NCBI RefSeq assembly: GCF_000306235.2
Contig: NZ_AKWZ02000003.1
Location: forward strand, 186,001-250,000
From: Leptospira fainei serovar Hurstbridge str. BUT 6
GTDB taxonomy: Bacteria; Spirochaetota; Leptospiria; Leptospirales; Leptospiraceae
DNA: 64,000 nt
Direction of reading: 5' to 3'
Made by a program: the position numbers and the translations under genes. Shown here one piece after another: positions 37,801 through 48,200 of the stretch. The notes beneath the pieces were generated by a model. The model did no database searches. It was given only the letters and a program-made list of their open reading frames with translations, and was not told the DNA's origin. Within the stretch, counting starts at the first letter, position 1, and the number at the start of each line of letters is the position of its first letter.

Positions 37801-38339
37801 GCGACATCATGGAAGTCGGATTCGATCTGTATGTTCGTATGTTGGAAGAGGCGATCGCAAGGATTAAGGGAGAGGAAATTCCTATCGAAGTTAGAACTGC
37901 GATCAATTTAGAAACCGATTTTTACATTCCTGAAACATATATTCCCGATACCCGGCAGAAAATCGAATTTTATAAGAGGTTCGAAGGAGCTCGGGACCTT
38001 GATGAGATCGAAGAAATTACTAGCGAAATGGTGGATCGTTTCGGAGAACCTCCCGAAGAAGCTAAGACTTTCCTCCTTTTGGAAAAGATTCGGACTCTTG
38101 CATCCGCTATCGGTTTCGAAACCGTTGCGGAAGTTGGTGAAGAAATTCGAATGAAATCCGGGGCGCATTTCCGCGGTAGCTACGAGAAGATTGTAACTTT
38201 AATTTCTGCGAAGATGGGTTTAACGATGAACCCGAGAGAACCGAACGTTTTACTTTTTCGCCCCGGTAAGGCTAATCAAAAGGAGAAGCTCTCTAATCTA
38301 GTCTATCTCCTTACGGAAATGCAGCCAGGTAAAAAGTAA
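34899..38339 (+). CDS. mfd: Transcription-repair coupling factor Mfd
   Basis: A 1146-residue translocase that frees stalled RNA polymerase and recruits UvrA. The N-terminal UvrB-like domains include YFPGQEVLPYEYMRYP and FGEFSLKGGILDVF. The RNA-polymerase-interaction domain has GDFIVHVNHGVGRFL. The RecG-like motor has Walker A CGDVGYGKTEVAIRAA, DEEQRFGV (motif II), TATPIPRTLHMA and the translocation motif YQIRGRVGRSDR. The C-terminal TRCF domain is present. Length matches the family. No strong Shine-Dalgarno is seen before ATG 34899, consistent with coupling to panC ten bases upstream. Confidence 0.96.
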   Translation: MPKIETSLTDWKQPLAQLIQKSWKGLSKISSVPSSLHSLLSSIIADLSKDSIVVIVATNTEAEFLHRESLSFIKEGRSYYFPGQEVLPYEYMRYPQEMKRERIKALAQILSGEKVLIFTSVAGFLKTLPAPSALKGRTIRLEVGQELELNSLLRELSQLGYSRKDVCEAFGEFSLKGGILDVFSSFSREPIRIDFFGDELESIRTFDPETQRSLVSLKEAYIPPADEYILSEEQKVAYRRLISEADSSLHLPEIPDDSGGTYFEELVPLVRENVGFLSYFSKSPILIFPAANDSKERLAQLKREFESLYEKRSHEVLCAPPSALLAIGQEQEAVEKVSGISFSQLPPSKPNDLICPLKEAPAFKGKIREVREKIVQLREEGGWKIVLTSSFEAQTKRLQGLFESEGIKLLNSESTEPQEILFAKNGETDIFLVVSELRNGFVWEEEKILLLSENDVFGREYKRKTRFKKQNSKAIQSFLDLKEGDFIVHVNHGVGRFLKIERVNAGGKERDFLKLEYQGGDTLFVPLDQISLVQRFVGGTEKPRLDSLGKSTWKKTKDRVQKAVEGLAEDLVRMYSNRIKLQGYAFPPDTVYQEEFEAEFEYEETPDQIDAIEAVKKDLESPRPMDRLVCGDVGYGKTEVAIRAAFKVAMAGKQILMLAPTTILALQHYNTIKKRFENYPITIELISRLRTAAETRDVLKRFSTGKVDMIVGTHAILANSVHPKNLGLLIIDEEQRFGVNHKESIKKLKNLVDVLTLTATPIPRTLHMALTGIRELSIIATPPKNRQSVETYVLEEDEDLLREAIRKELARGGQVFYLYNRVESIERETKHLNEIVPEASIGVLHGQMTEDEIEETLVDFYAKKYDILVTTTIIESGIDIPNVNTLIVKRADLFGLSQLYQIRGRVGRSDRKAYAYLLLPRDRVVTEDAEKRLNTIYEYQELGSGFKVAMRDLEIRGAGNLLGKEQSGDIMEVGFDLYVRMLEEAIARIKGEEIPIEVRTAINLETDFYIPETYIPDTRQKIEFYKRFEGARDLDEIEEITSEMVDRFGEPPEEAKTFLLLEKIRTLASAIGFETVAEVGEEIRMKSGAHFRGSYEKIVTLISAKMGLTMNPREPNVLLFRPGKANQKEKLSNLVYLLTEMQPGKK

Positions 38340-38387
38340 TAGACGGGCAGATGCTGATCACTAATTTTTGCTTAGGAAATTCCATCG

Positions 38388-39083
38388 ATGAAACGGACAC
38401 TATCTTCCCTTAGCTTACTCTTTATTTTAACCTTGATTCCCGGATGCGGGGACGGAACCCAAGTGATCGAGTCCATAGACGGGACTAAGATCACTGTCGG
38501 CGGCTTTGAAAGCGCGTATGAAACTGCCATCGATACTCTCAGTCGCACGCAGAACATAGAAAAAAAGAATATTATCGACTTTATTACGAAAGACGCTGCC
38601 GAAGTTCCGGAACAAATGCGTCCTTTGCGCGACGAGTTCCAGAAGAAAACGTTTTTTGAACGCTATCGTCAGATGCTTATGATCAAGCTCGTGGCGGATA
38701 AAAGCGGTTTTACTAAGCGTGCGGATATTAAGGAAATTTTAAAATTCCAAGAGATGCAATTGATCTCCAATTTATACATCGCGGAACAGGTCGAATCTAA
38801 GATAAAAATATCCGAAGAAGAAGCTCAAACCGAATGCGCCGAGTTGCGTAAGCGTAACGCCGAAGTGAACAGTCTTCCGATCGATCGCTGTCTACTTTTA
38901 GCGAGAGCGCAAATTAAGAGCCGCCGATCCATGGAAGTATATCCTAAAGTTTTGGAAAGAGTGAAAGAAGGTGTTACGATCAAACATAACGAAAAGTTTG
39001 ATTTGGAAAACTACCTAAGCAAAAATATCGTATTCCCGGAAACAGCGAAAACGGAGAATAAAGAGTCCTCCGAAGCTAAGTAA
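38388..39083 (+). CDS. lipL31: Lipoprotein, probably LipL31
   Basis: A 231-residue lipoprotein: signal peptide ending LIPGC at residues 16-20, followed by GDG. The Asp two residues after the Cys would favour retention in the inner membrane. The rest is mostly helical and charged with a pattern like the N-terminal chaperone part of SurA/PrsA proteins (IDGTKITVGGFESAYE near 29), but no parvulin domain follows. From memory, LipL31 of L. interrogans is an inner-membrane lipoprotein encoded two genes before lptD, with uppP between; that order is seen here. The name rests on that synteny and is not verified. Confidence 0.75.
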   Translation: MKRTLSSLSLLFILTLIPGCGDGTQVIESIDGTKITVGGFESAYETAIDTLSRTQNIEKKNIIDFITKDAAEVPEQMRPLRDEFQKKTFFERYRQMLMIKLVADKSGFTKRADIKEILKFQEMQLISNLYIAEQVESKIKISEEEAQTECAELRKRNAEVNSLPIDRCLLLARAQIKSRRSMEVYPKVLERVKEGVTIKHNEKFDLENYLSKNIVFPETAKTENKESSEAK

Positions 39084-39118
39084 ATTTTCCGGGGTGTTAT
39101 TTAGACACGCGGTAAAAT

Positions 39119-39955
39119 TTGGAATCTTTCCTCAACGCATTAATCCGTAGCGTAATCGAAGCCGTTACGGAATTCCTGCCGGTGTCCTCTACGGGACACC
39201 TATTCCTTTTTTCCTCCTTCTTTCCGTTTTCGGAAGGCGGGGAATTTGACGACCTATTTGATATCTTTATTCAGAGCGGAGCCATCTTATCCGTAATCGT
39301 GCTCTATCATGATCGCTTTCTGCGACACGGGCAATTGAGCGTTAACTATCTGCTCGGTAAAGAGAAGAATCCGGAAGGAATTCTCTTTGTAAGTCAAATC
39401 CTTATAGGTTGTGTTCCCATCTTAATCGCCGGATTTCTGTTCAAGGGCAAATTGGACGTAATTAAAGCGAGATCGGATCTTCTGCTTATCCTCGGATCGG
39501 CCTGGGTTTCAGGAGGCGTCTTGATTTTGCTTTCCGAGATTTGGTTCCGTCGAAGTTCCCAAATTAGGGACGCTGAACCTATTCGTCTAAAAGACGCCAT
39601 TCTGATCGGCATCTTTCAATGTGTTGCTTTGATACCCGGAGTTTCCCGCTCGGCGGCAACGATTGTTACCGCTAGGTTTTTGAAGAAAGACGCTCGACAT
39701 TCCGCCGAATTCTCGTTCTTTTTGGCCGTCCCGGTTCTATTGAGCGCGGGCGCATATAAGCTGTACAAATATCGCCATATTCTGAACGGAGATACATTGC
39801 CTATTCTTGCTTTCGGATTTTTAGCTTCGTTTCTACTTTGTATATTGGTTATTCGGTGGTTTTTAAAATATTTACAATCCCATTCCTTCGATGCCTTCGG
39901 GATTTACCGGGTTATTCTGGGTTTGGCAGTTCTCATATTCTATAAATTAAATTGA
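39119..39955 (+). CDS. uppP: Undecaprenyl-diphosphatase UppP
   Basis: A 278-residue polytopic membrane enzyme (BacA family) that recycles undecaprenyl pyrophosphate to the monophosphate carrier needed for peptidoglycan and O-antigen synthesis. Signature 1 reads [15 protein letters not shown] near residue 14 and signature 2 [16 protein letters not shown] with catalytic Ser/Arg near 176. About eight membrane segments. The start is TTG 39119 with a weak ribosome-binding site. It is followed by lptD and a lipid-carrier-dependent sugar transferase, which gives this part of the run a clear envelope theme. Confidence 0.93.
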   Translation: MESFLNALIRSVIEAVTEFLPVSSTGHLFLFSSFFPFSEGGEFDDLFDIFIQSGAILSVIVLYHDRFLRHGQLSVNYLLGKEKNPEGILFVSQILIGCVPILIAGFLFKGKLDVIKARSDLLLILGSAWVSGGVLILLSEIWFRRSSQIRDAEPIRLKDAILIGIFQCVALIPGVSRSAATIVTARFLKKDARHSAEFSFFLAVPVLLSAGAYKLYKYRHILNGDTLPILAFGFLASFLLCILVIRWFLKYLQSHSFDAFGIYRVILGLAVLIFYKLN

Positions 39956-39980
39956 TGCAGGCCTGGCCGGACCGTAGATT

Positions 39981-42932
39981 GTGGCCTTGATTGGAATGCG
40001 TCTCTGGATCCGCACCTTTGTTCTGCTGCTTTTTCTACCCATGGTTTCCTGGGCCCAGGGAGTGGACACGTCGCGCCTTCCTCAAACGTCAGATTCCACT
40101 GCATCCGGCGAAGATGATTCCTCAAAATCAGTAATTAAGACCCGCAATAAGCTTTTATCTAAATCGATCGAATCCCTGACCGAACGGGAAGTCGATGAAC
40201 AATTGGAGAATCTAGGGTTGTCCCGAGAAGGTTCTATCTATACGAAAAGACAGAGACTCAAAGCTTCTCTGGAAGAGAAGGATATGAACGCCCCGGAGAA
40301 CCTGCAGATTCCTCAAGGCCCTAAAAAAGAGCCTCCGATGGTTATCGAGAATGCGGCCGAAGGTGAATTATTACGAGTCGATAAAACGAAGAACGGAGTT
40401 CTAGTTCTGCGGGGAAGAGTTCGGATCAAACTTCGTAGCGGTCATCTCGAGGCGGAGACTATTTCGGTCGACTCGGATCGGCAGGAGATATATGCGGAAG
40501 GCGGAATCCGATACGATGACGGCAGGGCGAAAGTCGAAGGCGATAAGTTTATCTACGATTATAAACTGGATAAGGGAGTCGTTTATCGAACGAAAGGAAC
40601 TCTCGCGCCCGCATACTTCTTCGGGGAAAAATTCAAGAAATTAGACGACAAACGATACATGCTCGAGATGGGGTATTTCACCGCCTGTAATGCGGAAAAA
40701 CCTCACTATTCTTTCGAGGTTAACAAAGTCGTTATCTACGAAGATAGAACCGCTTTTTCGACAAACGTCAAACTTAAGATAGGCGGTACGACCGTTTTTT
40801 GGCTTCCGGCTTTCTACACGAATAATCTTGGCAACGGCTGGATGACTCAAATGGGAAAGAATAATACCCAGGGTCTGTTCATGCAGAATTCCTATCAGTG
40901 GTCCACGATTCCGACCTGGGTTTTGGCGCCGATGGGTTATAAACTTCGCGCTGATTTTTACGAAAAGACCGGTCAAGCGGTTCAGCTGGAAATGTGGAAG
41001 CAGAGCGGAGCGCTAAACTATTTAATAGACCTCGGTTATGCGAATCACAAAGAATATCAGATCACTTCAGGGTTCCAGGATCGCTTTAATATAAGTACGA
41101 CCGCCGTTACGAACGAGGTGGATCGGGGAACGAATTGGGCAGGATATCCTGACGTAGGAAAGAAAAGCGAACCTTGGTTGAAGGGTAGAGTTTTTCTGAA
41201 TTCGAAGATGAATAATACGGAGAAGGACGTAACTAGAAATTTCTCCATTCAATATGAGAATTTTACAAATCGCTTATTCGAGTACGAATACGGAAACCGT
41301 TATCAGCCGAGCAATAGTTTACAATCGTTATATACGTATCGCGACGTTCGATTCGGATATGTTCGCAACAACTTAGAATGGAAAGCCGATTATACCGAAA
41401 ATCGCGGGGATTTATCCGTTAACGTAAATATGAAGAGGAATATGCTCTTCTATAATCTCGCTCCTCAAACGAAATCCGGTTATTTTCCCACCGTTGACGT
41501 TTTACCTTCGGTTACGATCAAGAATAATTCCGAGATAGGAAGACTTCCTTATTTCGAGACGCCGGTTTATTGGGATACATATTTAACAAGCACCTTACTT
41601 CGCTTTTACGGCGCTCCGGTCCGGCAAAATTTAAAGATTCCGACTCCCGATGGAAATTTTCAGGATCCTAACGGAGACTATAAGGAGAATCTATTAAGGA
41701 CCCAAACATTCATTCAGGGAGAAACCGGCTTTCGAACATCCATGAATTTCGGGAGTTACGTTTCTTTGGCGCCGAACGTGTACTACGGAGCTAAAAAGCA
41801 ATCCGCGGCATTGCCGTCCAATAACCAGACTTCGCAAACGACGTTTACGGCTTTAGAGAGAAGCTTAGCCCGAGATAGTTACCAGTACATTCGTACGAAC
41901 ACCAATTTACGTATAGGCGCTCCGGTATTCTTTTTCAACACGACCTATCGCAAATTGGAAGCGGAAAAGCCGGATTTACAGGACCCGGTATTAATGAGGA
42001 ATCGCCAGCACGAACTCGAACTTTCCTTGGAAAGCTATGCTCTGGAGAATTTTGAAATTTCTCTTAAAACCGTACGGGATCTTCGTAATTTTTCCTCCGG
42101 ATACCAACCGCAACCTACGAGCCAGGAAAGATGGTATTATACCGTGTTCAGATTCGCCGGATATTTCGATTTTCTGGAAGGGGTCAGCCGCAGGAAACGG
42201 AGTTTGCTCGAGAGAAAACGGAGTTTTTATACGGGGCTTTTCTTTAATAACGACTTCGTTTATCATACACCGTTACACCGACCTCTTTCGAATAACCTTA
42301 CCGTTTCCTATAAATTAGGCGGATTTCGTCTTCCGTTTTTGCGCTATATCCGGGAATTTGAGGCAGGCGGCACTTGGTATCACGTATATTATGCGGAGAT
42401 GATCGACAGTTATAGATTTTTCATAAAGGCTAATATAGACATTACCAGAGAATTGGGATTCGAAGCCGAATTGGATTCTCGGGTAACGGAACCTTGGAGA
42501 TATACGAATCAAACAGATAACTACTATTACCAACGATATATAGTCAGTCAGGATCCGACGGCCCCGTTTACATCAATGAATATGAATTCAACGAGTATCG
42601 GTCAAGACCTAGTGAACGGAACAGGAATCAATGGGACACAGGCTCAAAGAAATACGGCTCTGAATATAAATCGAGTAATGGGAGTCTTGAAATATAATTT
42701 GCATACGATGAATTTCAAACTCGGGGTAAGCAGCGATTTGCGTTCGGTTCCGGGAGGAACTAACGCCGCCAGCCAGGTCACTTTTTACGACCAATCCATC
42801 TTCTTTTCCATTTCCTTGACGGACCTGACGATCGGCACGGAAGATACGTCTCAGTTGACAAGAATGCGAATTTACAGGTTCAGAAAACGACCTTTAAGAG
42901 CCGGCTATTTGGACGGGGTCGATTCAGAGTAA
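39981..42932 (+). CDS. lptD: LPS-assembly protein LptD (OstA family)
   Basis: A 983-residue outer-membrane beta-barrel that inserts LPS at the cell surface. Signal peptide about residues 6-26 ([12 protein letters not shown]). Residues about 125-235 form the LptA-like OstA jellyroll ([21 protein letters not shown], then [10 protein letters not shown]). The remainder is rich in amphipathic strands with aromatic ends, as expected of the C-terminal barrel. Between signal and jellyroll, about residues 55-90 ([19 protein letters not shown]) resemble a SAP-like helix-extended-helix, an unusual insert. The start could be GTG 39981 or ATG 39996. It ends three bases before the sugar transferase gene. 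Confidence 0.88.
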   Translation: MALIGMRLWIRTFVLLLFLPMVSWAQGVDTSRLPQTSDSTASGEDDSSKSVIKTRNKLLSKSIESLTEREVDEQLENLGLSREGSIYTKRQRLKASLEEKDMNAPENLQIPQGPKKEPPMVIENAAEGELLRVDKTKNGVLVLRGRVRIKLRSGHLEAETISVDSDRQEIYAEGGIRYDDGRAKVEGDKFIYDYKLDKGVVYRTKGTLAPAYFFGEKFKKLDDKRYMLEMGYFTACNAEKPHYSFEVNKVVIYEDRTAFSTNVKLKIGGTTVFWLPAFYTNNLGNGWMTQMGKNNTQGLFMQNSYQWSTIPTWVLAPMGYKLRADFYEKTGQAVQLEMWKQSGALNYLIDLGYANHKEYQITSGFQDRFNISTTAVTNEVDRGTNWAGYPDVGKKSEPWLKGRVFLNSKMNNTEKDVTRNFSIQYENFTNRLFEYEYGNRYQPSNSLQSLYTYRDVRFGYVRNNLEWKADYTENRGDLSVNVNMKRNMLFYNLAPQTKSGYFPTVDVLPSVTIKNNSEIGRLPYFETPVYWDTYLTSTLLRFYGAPVRQNLKIPTPDGNFQDPNGDYKENLLRTQTFIQGETGFRTSMNFGSYVSLAPNVYYGAKKQSAALPSNNQTSQTTFTALERSLARDSYQYIRTNTNLRIGAPVFFFNTTYRKLEAEKPDLQDPVLMRNRQHELELSLESYALENFEISLKTVRDLRNFSSGYQPQPTSQERWYYTVFRFAGYFDFLEGVSRRKRSLLERKRSFYTGLFFNNDFVYHTPLHRPLSNNLTVSYKLGGFRLPFLRYIREFEAGGTWYHVYYAEMIDSYRFFIKANIDITRELGFEAELDSRVTEPWRYTNQTDNYYYQRYIVSQDPTAPFTSMNMNSTSIGQDLVNGTGINGTQAQRNTALNINRVMGVLKYNLHTMNFKLGVSSDLRSVPGGTNAASQVTFYDQSIFFSISLTDLTIGTEDTSQLTRMRIYRFRKRPLRAGYLDGVDSE

Positions 42933-42935
42933 AGT

Positions 42936-44351
42936 ATGTTGAAAGAAAGAAGCCAAACCTTCAAATTATTATTCGTCTTTTTGGATGTTATTTTCTCGCT
43001 CGGGAGCTGCCTTTTCGCATTTGTTCTTCGATTTTATTTTCTAGATCCTACAGGGTCGGATCGCGCGTACGTCGAAACGGAAAGTTATGTTATACTTTCG
43101 CTACTTCTTTCTCTGTCGCAAGTCTTGGTCTATCTTTCCATCGATTTATACCATCCTCGCAGGGGCCTTTCGTTCGCGGACGAGTTCCTGACGATCTTCG
43201 GCGGAGTGTTTCTGAATCTGCTTTTGGTTCTTTCGCTTCTTTTCTTTTTCAGGGGGGATTTGGGAAGCGAGCGGTTTTCCCGATATTTCGTTTTGGCATT
43301 TGCCGTAACGAATATTTTTTCGACTAGCTTTCTACACTTCATTACGAGGCAACTGCTACGATATCTGCGTCGTAAAGGTTATAATCTTAGAAGGGTGCTG
43401 GTTATCGGGGTTCGTGAGACGGCGGCAAGATTTGCGGATTCGGTTTTTCGTCATCAGATATACGGATATCAAATTATCGGGTACGTCTCGTCCAAGAATA
43501 TTAAACCGATTCGTAAGGAAATGAAGGTATTGGGGAAGGCGGAGAAAATAGAAAAAGTCCTTCTTGAAGTTAAGCCCGACTTAGTCGTTTACGCTTTGAA
43601 TAACGACGAGGGAGAGTTTTTGCACGACGTTCTGGATGCCTGCGATACTGAAGGTATCGATTTAAAAGTAATTCCCGGGTTTCAAGAATTCATAAAAGCG
43701 AAAGGTAGAGTCGACGAGATGGACGGTTTGCCGGTTATCTCGATTCGTAATATTCCGATTCGATTGGGTTATAATAGATTTATTAAGCGAAGCTTCGATA
43801 TCCTTTTCTCCTTGACGTTTATCGTTTTATTTTCTCCGTTTTACCTTTTGTTGGCAGTCCTAATCAAACTGACTTCGAAGGGTCCCGTGTTTTATTTCCA
43901 AGATAGAGTGGGTTTGGACAATAAGAGCTTCAAAATGATTAAGTTTCGAAGTATGATCGTTCAGGAAAGGGGGCAGTCGGAAACTACTTGGACCGTTCAG
44001 AACGATCCGAGAGTCACGAAAATCGGCCGAATTATGAGAAAGACCTCCCTTGACGAAACCCCTCAGTTTTTTAACGTGCTCTTAGGGGATATGTCCGTCG
44101 TCGGGCCTCGCCCGGAAAGACCTCATTTCGTGGAGAAATTCAAAAGCGATCATCGGCATTATATGCGCAGGCACGCCGTAAAAGCAGGAATTACCGGATT
44201 GGCACAGGTGAAAGGCCTAAGGGGCGATACTTCGATAGACGAAAGAATCGCAGCCGATATCTACTACATAGAAAATTGGTCCGTATGGTTGGACATAAAG
44301 ATCATTCTACTTACTCCGTTCAAAGGGGTAATGGACAAAAACGCCTACTAA
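42936..44351 (+). CDS. Polyprenyl glycosylphosphotransferase (initiating sugar transferase)
   Basis: A 471-residue WbaP/WcaJ-type enzyme. It has four N-terminal membrane segments (to about residue 145), a nucleotide-sugar-binding-like CoA-binding fold (about 150-260; [15 protein letters not shown]) and a C-terminal bacterial sugar transferase domain. The latter begins with the re-entrant helix [12 protein letters not shown], followed by [20 protein letters not shown] and VGPRPERP (catalytic Asp-Glu region). It transfers a sugar-1-phosphate to undecaprenyl phosphate, the first step of O-antigen or exopolysaccharide synthesis. The donor sugar is not deducible. The carrier is regenerated by UppP encoded two genes upstream. 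Confidence 0.92.
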   Translation: MLKERSQTFKLLFVFLDVIFSLGSCLFAFVLRFYFLDPTGSDRAYVETESYVILSLLLSLSQVLVYLSIDLYHPRRGLSFADEFLTIFGGVFLNLLLVLSLLFFFRGDLGSERFSRYFVLAFAVTNIFSTSFLHFITRQLLRYLRRKGYNLRRVLVIGVRETAARFADSVFRHQIYGYQIIGYVSSKNIKPIRKEMKVLGKAEKIEKVLLEVKPDLVVYALNNDEGEFLHDVLDACDTEGIDLKVIPGFQEFIKAKGRVDEMDGLPVISIRNIPIRLGYNRFIKRSFDILFSLTFIVLFSPFYLLLAVLIKLTSKGPVFYFQDRVGLDNKSFKMIKFRSMIVQERGQSETTWTVQNDPRVTKIGRIMRKTSLDETPQFFNVLLGDMSVVGPRPERPHFVEKFKSDHRHYMRRHAVKAGITGLAQVKGLRGDTSIDERIAADIYYIENWSVWLDIKIILLTPFKGVMDKNAY

Positions 44352-44376
44352 TTAGGATAAAGGAGAACCCGTACTC

Positions 44377-44667
44377 GTGAATTTGAACGAAGAATCCTTA
44401 AAAAAAATCGCCGACTTGGCTAGACTGAAAATACGTTCTGAAGAAGTCGCACCGTTTCTCCAAGATTTTAATAAAATACTCAATTATGTAGATACGATAA
44501 AAGAACTCGATGTGAGTTCCGTCACTGAGGACGAATTGTATCCGAACTTCGGGAATTCGGTTCGCAAGGATAAGGTCGAGGAAGGATTGACTCGACAAGA
44601 AATCGAGTCGTTCGCACCGAGCTTTCAAAACGGATATTTTGTCGTTCCTCAGGTGATTGAAACATGA
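44377..44667 (+). CDS. gatC: Asp/Glu-tRNA amidotransferase subunit C
   Basis: A 96-residue GatC, the small subunit that wraps around GatA in the GatCAB complex. The N-terminal pattern [12 protein letters not shown] and the central [16 protein letters not shown] are typical. Start is GTG 44377, with GGAG eleven bases upstream. Its stop overlaps the gatA start as ATGA. gatB is not in the window. Confidence 0.93.
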   Translation: MNLNEESLKKIADLARLKIRSEEVAPFLQDFNKILNYVDTIKELDVSSVTEDELYPNFGNSVRKDKVEEGLTRQEIESFAPSFQNGYFVVPQVIET

Positions 44668-46127
44668 ATTCTCTTTGGAAATTAACGTATAGCGAAATAA
44701 AGAAAGGTTTAAATTCGGGCGAATTTACTTCCTCCGAACTTGCGAAGTCGCTATTAGAAAGAATCGAATCTACTGACTCGAAAATAAAAGCCTTCTTATC
44801 GCTTGAAAAGGAATTTATTTTGAGCGCTGCTGCAGAGAGCACGGAGCGAAGGAAAAACGGAAAGGCTTTATCCGAGTTCGACGGGATTCCGATCGGGATA
44901 AAGGATAATATATGCGTTAAGGATATGTTAACTACCTGTGCTTCTCGGATTTTGGAAAATTATCGTTCCCCGTTCAACGCTACTGCGGTCGATCGTCTTT
45001 TGCAAAAAGGATTTGTTCTTTTTCCTAGAACTAATATGGACGAATTTGCGATGGGCTCTTCCACCGAAAACTCCGCCTTTCAGGTGACTACAAACCCGTT
45101 CGATACGACTAGAATTCCCGGCGGATCATCCGGCGGTTCTGCAGCTGCGGTTGCGGCTTCGATGGTACCTGTCTCGTTGGGTTCCGATACTGGAGGTTCC
45201 ATTCGTCAACCGGCTTCTTTGTGCGGAATCTACGGATTGAAACCTACTTATGGCACCGTCTCTCGCTACGGGCTTGTCGCTTATGCTTCCAGCCTAGATC
45301 AGATCGGCCCTCTTTCTAAAGATATCCAAGGAGTCATAGACGTCTATTCGGTCATTTCCGGAGAGGACGTTAAAGATTCAAGTTCCAGAAAGATTCCCAG
45401 CTTCGATTCTTCTATCGTAAAATCCTTGAATTTGTCCGGCTTGAAAATCGGAACGATGAAAATGACCTCGGAAATCGACGCGGAAGTCGCGAAGGCATAT
45501 GAAGACGTTTTGGGACAATTGAAATCCAAGGGTGCGGAGCTGATCGAATTAGATTTTTCTAAATTAGCGTCGGCTATTCCCATCTATTACATCATTGCGA
45601 CCGCCGAATGTTCCTCTAATCTATCTCGCTTTGACGGGATTAGGTTCGGAGCAAGGAAAGACCCCAGCGGAAAGTTGGAGGATTTATATATCGCCAGTAG
45701 AAGCGAAGGTTTCGGTAAAGAAGTGAAGAGAAGGATTCTGCTCGGAACGTTTTCGCTTTCGGCCGGTTATTATGATGCCTATTACGGACGGGCTCAAAAA
45801 GCGAGGGTTTTGATTCGAAAAGAATACGAATATTATTTTTCGAAAGTGGATTTGGTTCTCCAGCCGACCTCTCCGACTACCGCGTTTAAAGTCGGTGAAA
45901 AAACTTCCGACCCGATACAAATGTACAAAGCCGATATCTTAACAACCTCCGTTAATTTGGCCGGAGTTCCTGCCTTATCCTTACCTATCGGAACGGATAC
46001 GAAAGGATTACCGATCGGACTCCAGGTGACGGCTCCCGCCTTAGGCGAAGACAAAATTTTCGGATTTGTGCAAAGCCTTGCTAGTTGGGAGAATCTGAAA
46101 ATTTCTCTTCCGGAAGAGATTAGATGA
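44664..46127 (+). CDS. gatA: Glutamyl-tRNA(Gln) amidotransferase subunit A
   Basis: A 487-residue amidase of the GatCAB complex that frees ammonia from glutamine for conversion of Glu-tRNA(Gln) to Gln-tRNA(Gln). The Ser-cis-Ser-Lys triad is visible: Lys in GIPIGIKDN, cis-Ser in [13 protein letters not shown] and nucleophile in [16 protein letters not shown]. Because an asparaginyl-tRNA synthetase is also encoded in the window, the complex probably serves the glutamine route here (inference). Translationally coupled on both sides by 4-base overlaps with gatC and hisF. Confidence 0.95.
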   Translation: MNSLWKLTYSEIKKGLNSGEFTSSELAKSLLERIESTDSKIKAFLSLEKEFILSAAAESTERRKNGKALSEFDGIPIGIKDNICVKDMLTTCASRILENYRSPFNATAVDRLLQKGFVLFPRTNMDEFAMGSSTENSAFQVTTNPFDTTRIPGGSSGGSAAAVAASMVPVSLGSDTGGSIRQPASLCGIYGLKPTYGTVSRYGLVAYASSLDQIGPLSKDIQGVIDVYSVISGEDVKDSSSRKIPSFDSSIVKSLNLSGLKIGTMKMTSEIDAEVAKAYEDVLGQLKSKGAELIELDFSKLASAIPIYYIIATAECSSNLSRFDGIRFGARKDPSGKLEDLYIASRSEGFGKEVKRRILLGTFSLSAGYYDAYYGRAQKARVLIRKEYEYYFSKVDLVLQPTSPTTAFKVGEKTSDPIQMYKADILTTSVNLAGVPALSLPIGTDTKGLPIGLQVTAPALGEDKIFGFVQSLASWENLKISLPEEIR

Positions 46128-46891
46128 GTGAATTAACCGCCAGAATCATTCCTTGCCTGGATATTAAAGACGGCCGTGTCGTAAAAGGAGTGAACTTCGT
46201 AAATCTAGTCGATGCCGGTGACCCGGTTGAATCGGCGGTAGCATACGAAGCCAATCTGGCGGACGAACTTTGTTTTTTAGATATTACCGCCTCAAGCGAT
46301 AAACGAGACATCTTGATCCATTTAGTAGAAGCGGTCGCGGAAAGAATTTTTATCCCTTTCACTGTCGGCGGGGGGATACGAACTTTAGAGGACGTAAAAG
46401 CCGTTCTCGAAAAGGGAGCCGATAAGGTTTCGATTAATACGGCCGCATTCCAACATCCGGAATTGTTGACTGAATCTGCGGAGATTTATGGATCGCAATG
46501 TATCGTATGTGCGGTCGACGTTAAGTTTCATAAAGAAAGAAATCGGCACGAGATATTTCTCCACGGCGGCAGAACCGAGACCGGAAGGGAGGCTCTAGAC
46601 TGGGGCCGTGAAGCGCAGGAAAGAGGCGCGGGAGAAATTTTATTAACATCGATGGATCGCGACGGAACGAAAAAAGGCTTTGATATCAATTTATTAAAAC
46701 TGTTCTCTTCCAATCTTGAGATTCCCATTATAGCCAGCGGCGGCGCCGGAAATCCGGAGCACATGGTGGAAGCGATTCTTCGAGGAAAAGCGGACGCAGT
46801 TCTGGCAGCTTCTATCTTTCATTTCGGCGAATATACGATTCGAGAGACCAAAGAGAATATGCGAGAAATGGGCATTAAAGTTAGGCTTTAA
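46124..46891 (+). CDS. hisF: Imidazole glycerol phosphate synthase subunit HisF
   Basis: A 255-residue TIM-barrel cyclase subunit which, with HisH, makes imidazole glycerol phosphate and AICAR. Catalytic Asp residues lie in [15 protein letters not shown] and [13 protein letters not shown]; phosphate-binding loops are [10 protein letters not shown] and [10 protein letters not shown]. It starts within the gatA stop (ATGA) and closes the plus-strand run. It is separated from hisD of the same pathway by eight unrelated genes. Confidence 0.95.
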   Translation: MSELTARIIPCLDIKDGRVVKGVNFVNLVDAGDPVESAVAYEANLADELCFLDITASSDKRDILIHLVEAVAERIFIPFTVGGGIRTLEDVKAVLEKGADKVSINTAAFQHPELLTESAEIYGSQCIVCAVDVKFHKERNRHEIFLHGGRTETGREALDWGREAQERGAGEILLTSMDRDGTKKGFDINLLKLFSSNLEIPIIASGGAGNPEHMVEAILRGKADAVLAASIFHFGEYTIRETKENMREMGIKVRL

Positions 46892-46954
46892 ATTTTATAT
46901 CGTTAATTTTGCTATGCCCGATCTGAACGGCGCAGGTTTTTCCGGCAATCTTTA

Positions 46955-48094
46955 TCAAAGTCCGTTAATATAGGTAATTACGGTGGTAAAGAACGCCTGT
47001 GCGGCGGCAGTATTGGACGGATTGGCGGGATTTCGAAAAGACATTTGGGAATGATCGAATCCGGATTGAGAGAATCTTCCTGCAACCGGGTTATGGTACA
47101 TTTGCCCGGAATAGGCCGTTACTATACCGTCCGTATTCGGAAATTGCGGCGTAGTCGAATTCAGGATCGTGCATCCACTCGCATAGATAATATCGTGACC
47201 GGAGCAGCTTCCCGCTAAATCACCGTAATACACCGATACTTTGGAATCCTTCGATGTTTGACCGAGAAGACTTTCCAGATATGCGTTATAGGAATTGGAA
47301 ATATATTCTCCCGGCAAAAGATTTGATCCTAAAGTTCCTCCATTCGTGTAGCCCAGGTCCTTTCCGCCGGGCGTCCCGGTCACGAATCCTACGACGCTAC
47401 TGATTGCGGATAGATCGTTACTTTGATACTGAGGCGAAGAGAACGGGGAACCGTAATATGGCGTTCCCAGGCTAACGATATTATGGATAACGTTTTTTGT
47501 ATTATTTGGATGGTACAATGCCGCGCGAGAAACAAGACCGCCCATCGAATGCGCCAAAATAATCACCTTATCGGACGAGGAAAAATTTGCGTTTAACGTA
47601 TCGATTAAACGACGTCCGTTATTGGAGATGTAATCGGAAGTTCTGTACGTGAATACGTATATTTCGTAGTTCGTATAAACGCTAGAGATATTATTATCGA
47701 CGAACTCCAGCGCCTGATTCCAAGTCCCGAGCAAATTGCTGACCTTCTTGTATTTGTCCGTCGGAGGATCCGTATTTCTTTCGGTAAAATCCCATCCGTG
47801 TATGAAAATCAATTTAGTCTTACCGGCGACTTGTCCTATCGAAGGATCTCCGAAGAAATCAGCGTTGATTTGCGACTTCGTGGCGGCGACAGGACTAAAG
47901 ATATTAATGTAACGATAGAGAGCGTGATTCGTTTCCGTATAATATTCGAATAGAATGTAATTTAATAATTTATCCTGATCGGATTTATGAGTATGAGGGC
48001 TCAAGCGGGCCTTGAGGTCGTTAATGTGGCAAAAGCTAAAGGAGAAAAAAATTAAGAGTAGTGCAGGAAGGTTCTTAACGACGGACCCGAACAT
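46955..48094 (-). CDS. Lipase-like alpha/beta hydrolase, exported
   Basis: A 379-residue protein with a hydrophobic N-terminus (about residues 8-21) ending FSFSFC; the Cys may be a lipidation site, but the residues before it are poor for a lipobox. Lipase-class motifs: FIHGWDFTE, nucleophile elbow AHSMGGLVSR, LGTPYYGSP, acid region NTDGIVTAYSG and His in GFDHSQM. It is of the same broad lipase class as the enzyme at 29670 (shared TPxYGSP loop). A hairpin ends two bases before the ATG and no Shine-Dalgarno is visible, so expression may be controlled or weak. Stands alone. Confidence 0.82.
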   Translation of the reverse strand: MFGSVVKNLPALLLIFFSFSFCHINDLKARLSPHTHKSDQDKLLNYILFEYYTETNHALYRYINIFSPVAATKSQINADFFGDPSIGQVAGKTKLIFIHGWDFTERNTDPPTDKYKKVSNLLGTWNQALEFVDNNISSVYTNYEIYVFTYRTSDYISNNGRRLIDTLNANFSSSDKVIILAHSMGGLVSRAALYHPNNTKNVIHNIVSLGTPYYGSPFSSPQYQSNDLSAISSVVGFVTGTPGGKDLGYTNGGTLGSNLLPGEYISNSYNAYLESLLGQTSKDSKVSVYYGDLAGSCSGHDIIYASGCTILNSTTPQFPNTDGIVTAYSGQMYHNPVAGRFSQSGFDHSQMSFRNPANPSNTAAAQAFFTTVITYINGL

Positions 48095-48096
48095 GA

Positions 48097-48117
48097 TTCG
48101 ATAATGTTACTATCGAA
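48097..48117 (-). promoter_or_regulatory. Hairpin directly in front of the lipase-like gene start
   Basis: TTCGATA (48097-48103) and TATCGAA (48111-48117) form a perfect 7-bp stem with a 7-base loop. On the minus strand it ends two bases before ATG 48094, taking the place where a ribosome-binding site should be. In-frame stops lie within the hairpin, so translation cannot begin further upstream. It may be an operator palindrome overlapping a leaderless start, or an mRNA structure. Confidence 0.4.
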
Positions 48118-48200
48118 CAAACTTTCCGCAAGCAGTAAAATTCCCGGTAGGATTACGAATCGAGACCAAGGAAAGAAATGAAAAACAAAAAATGACAAAA

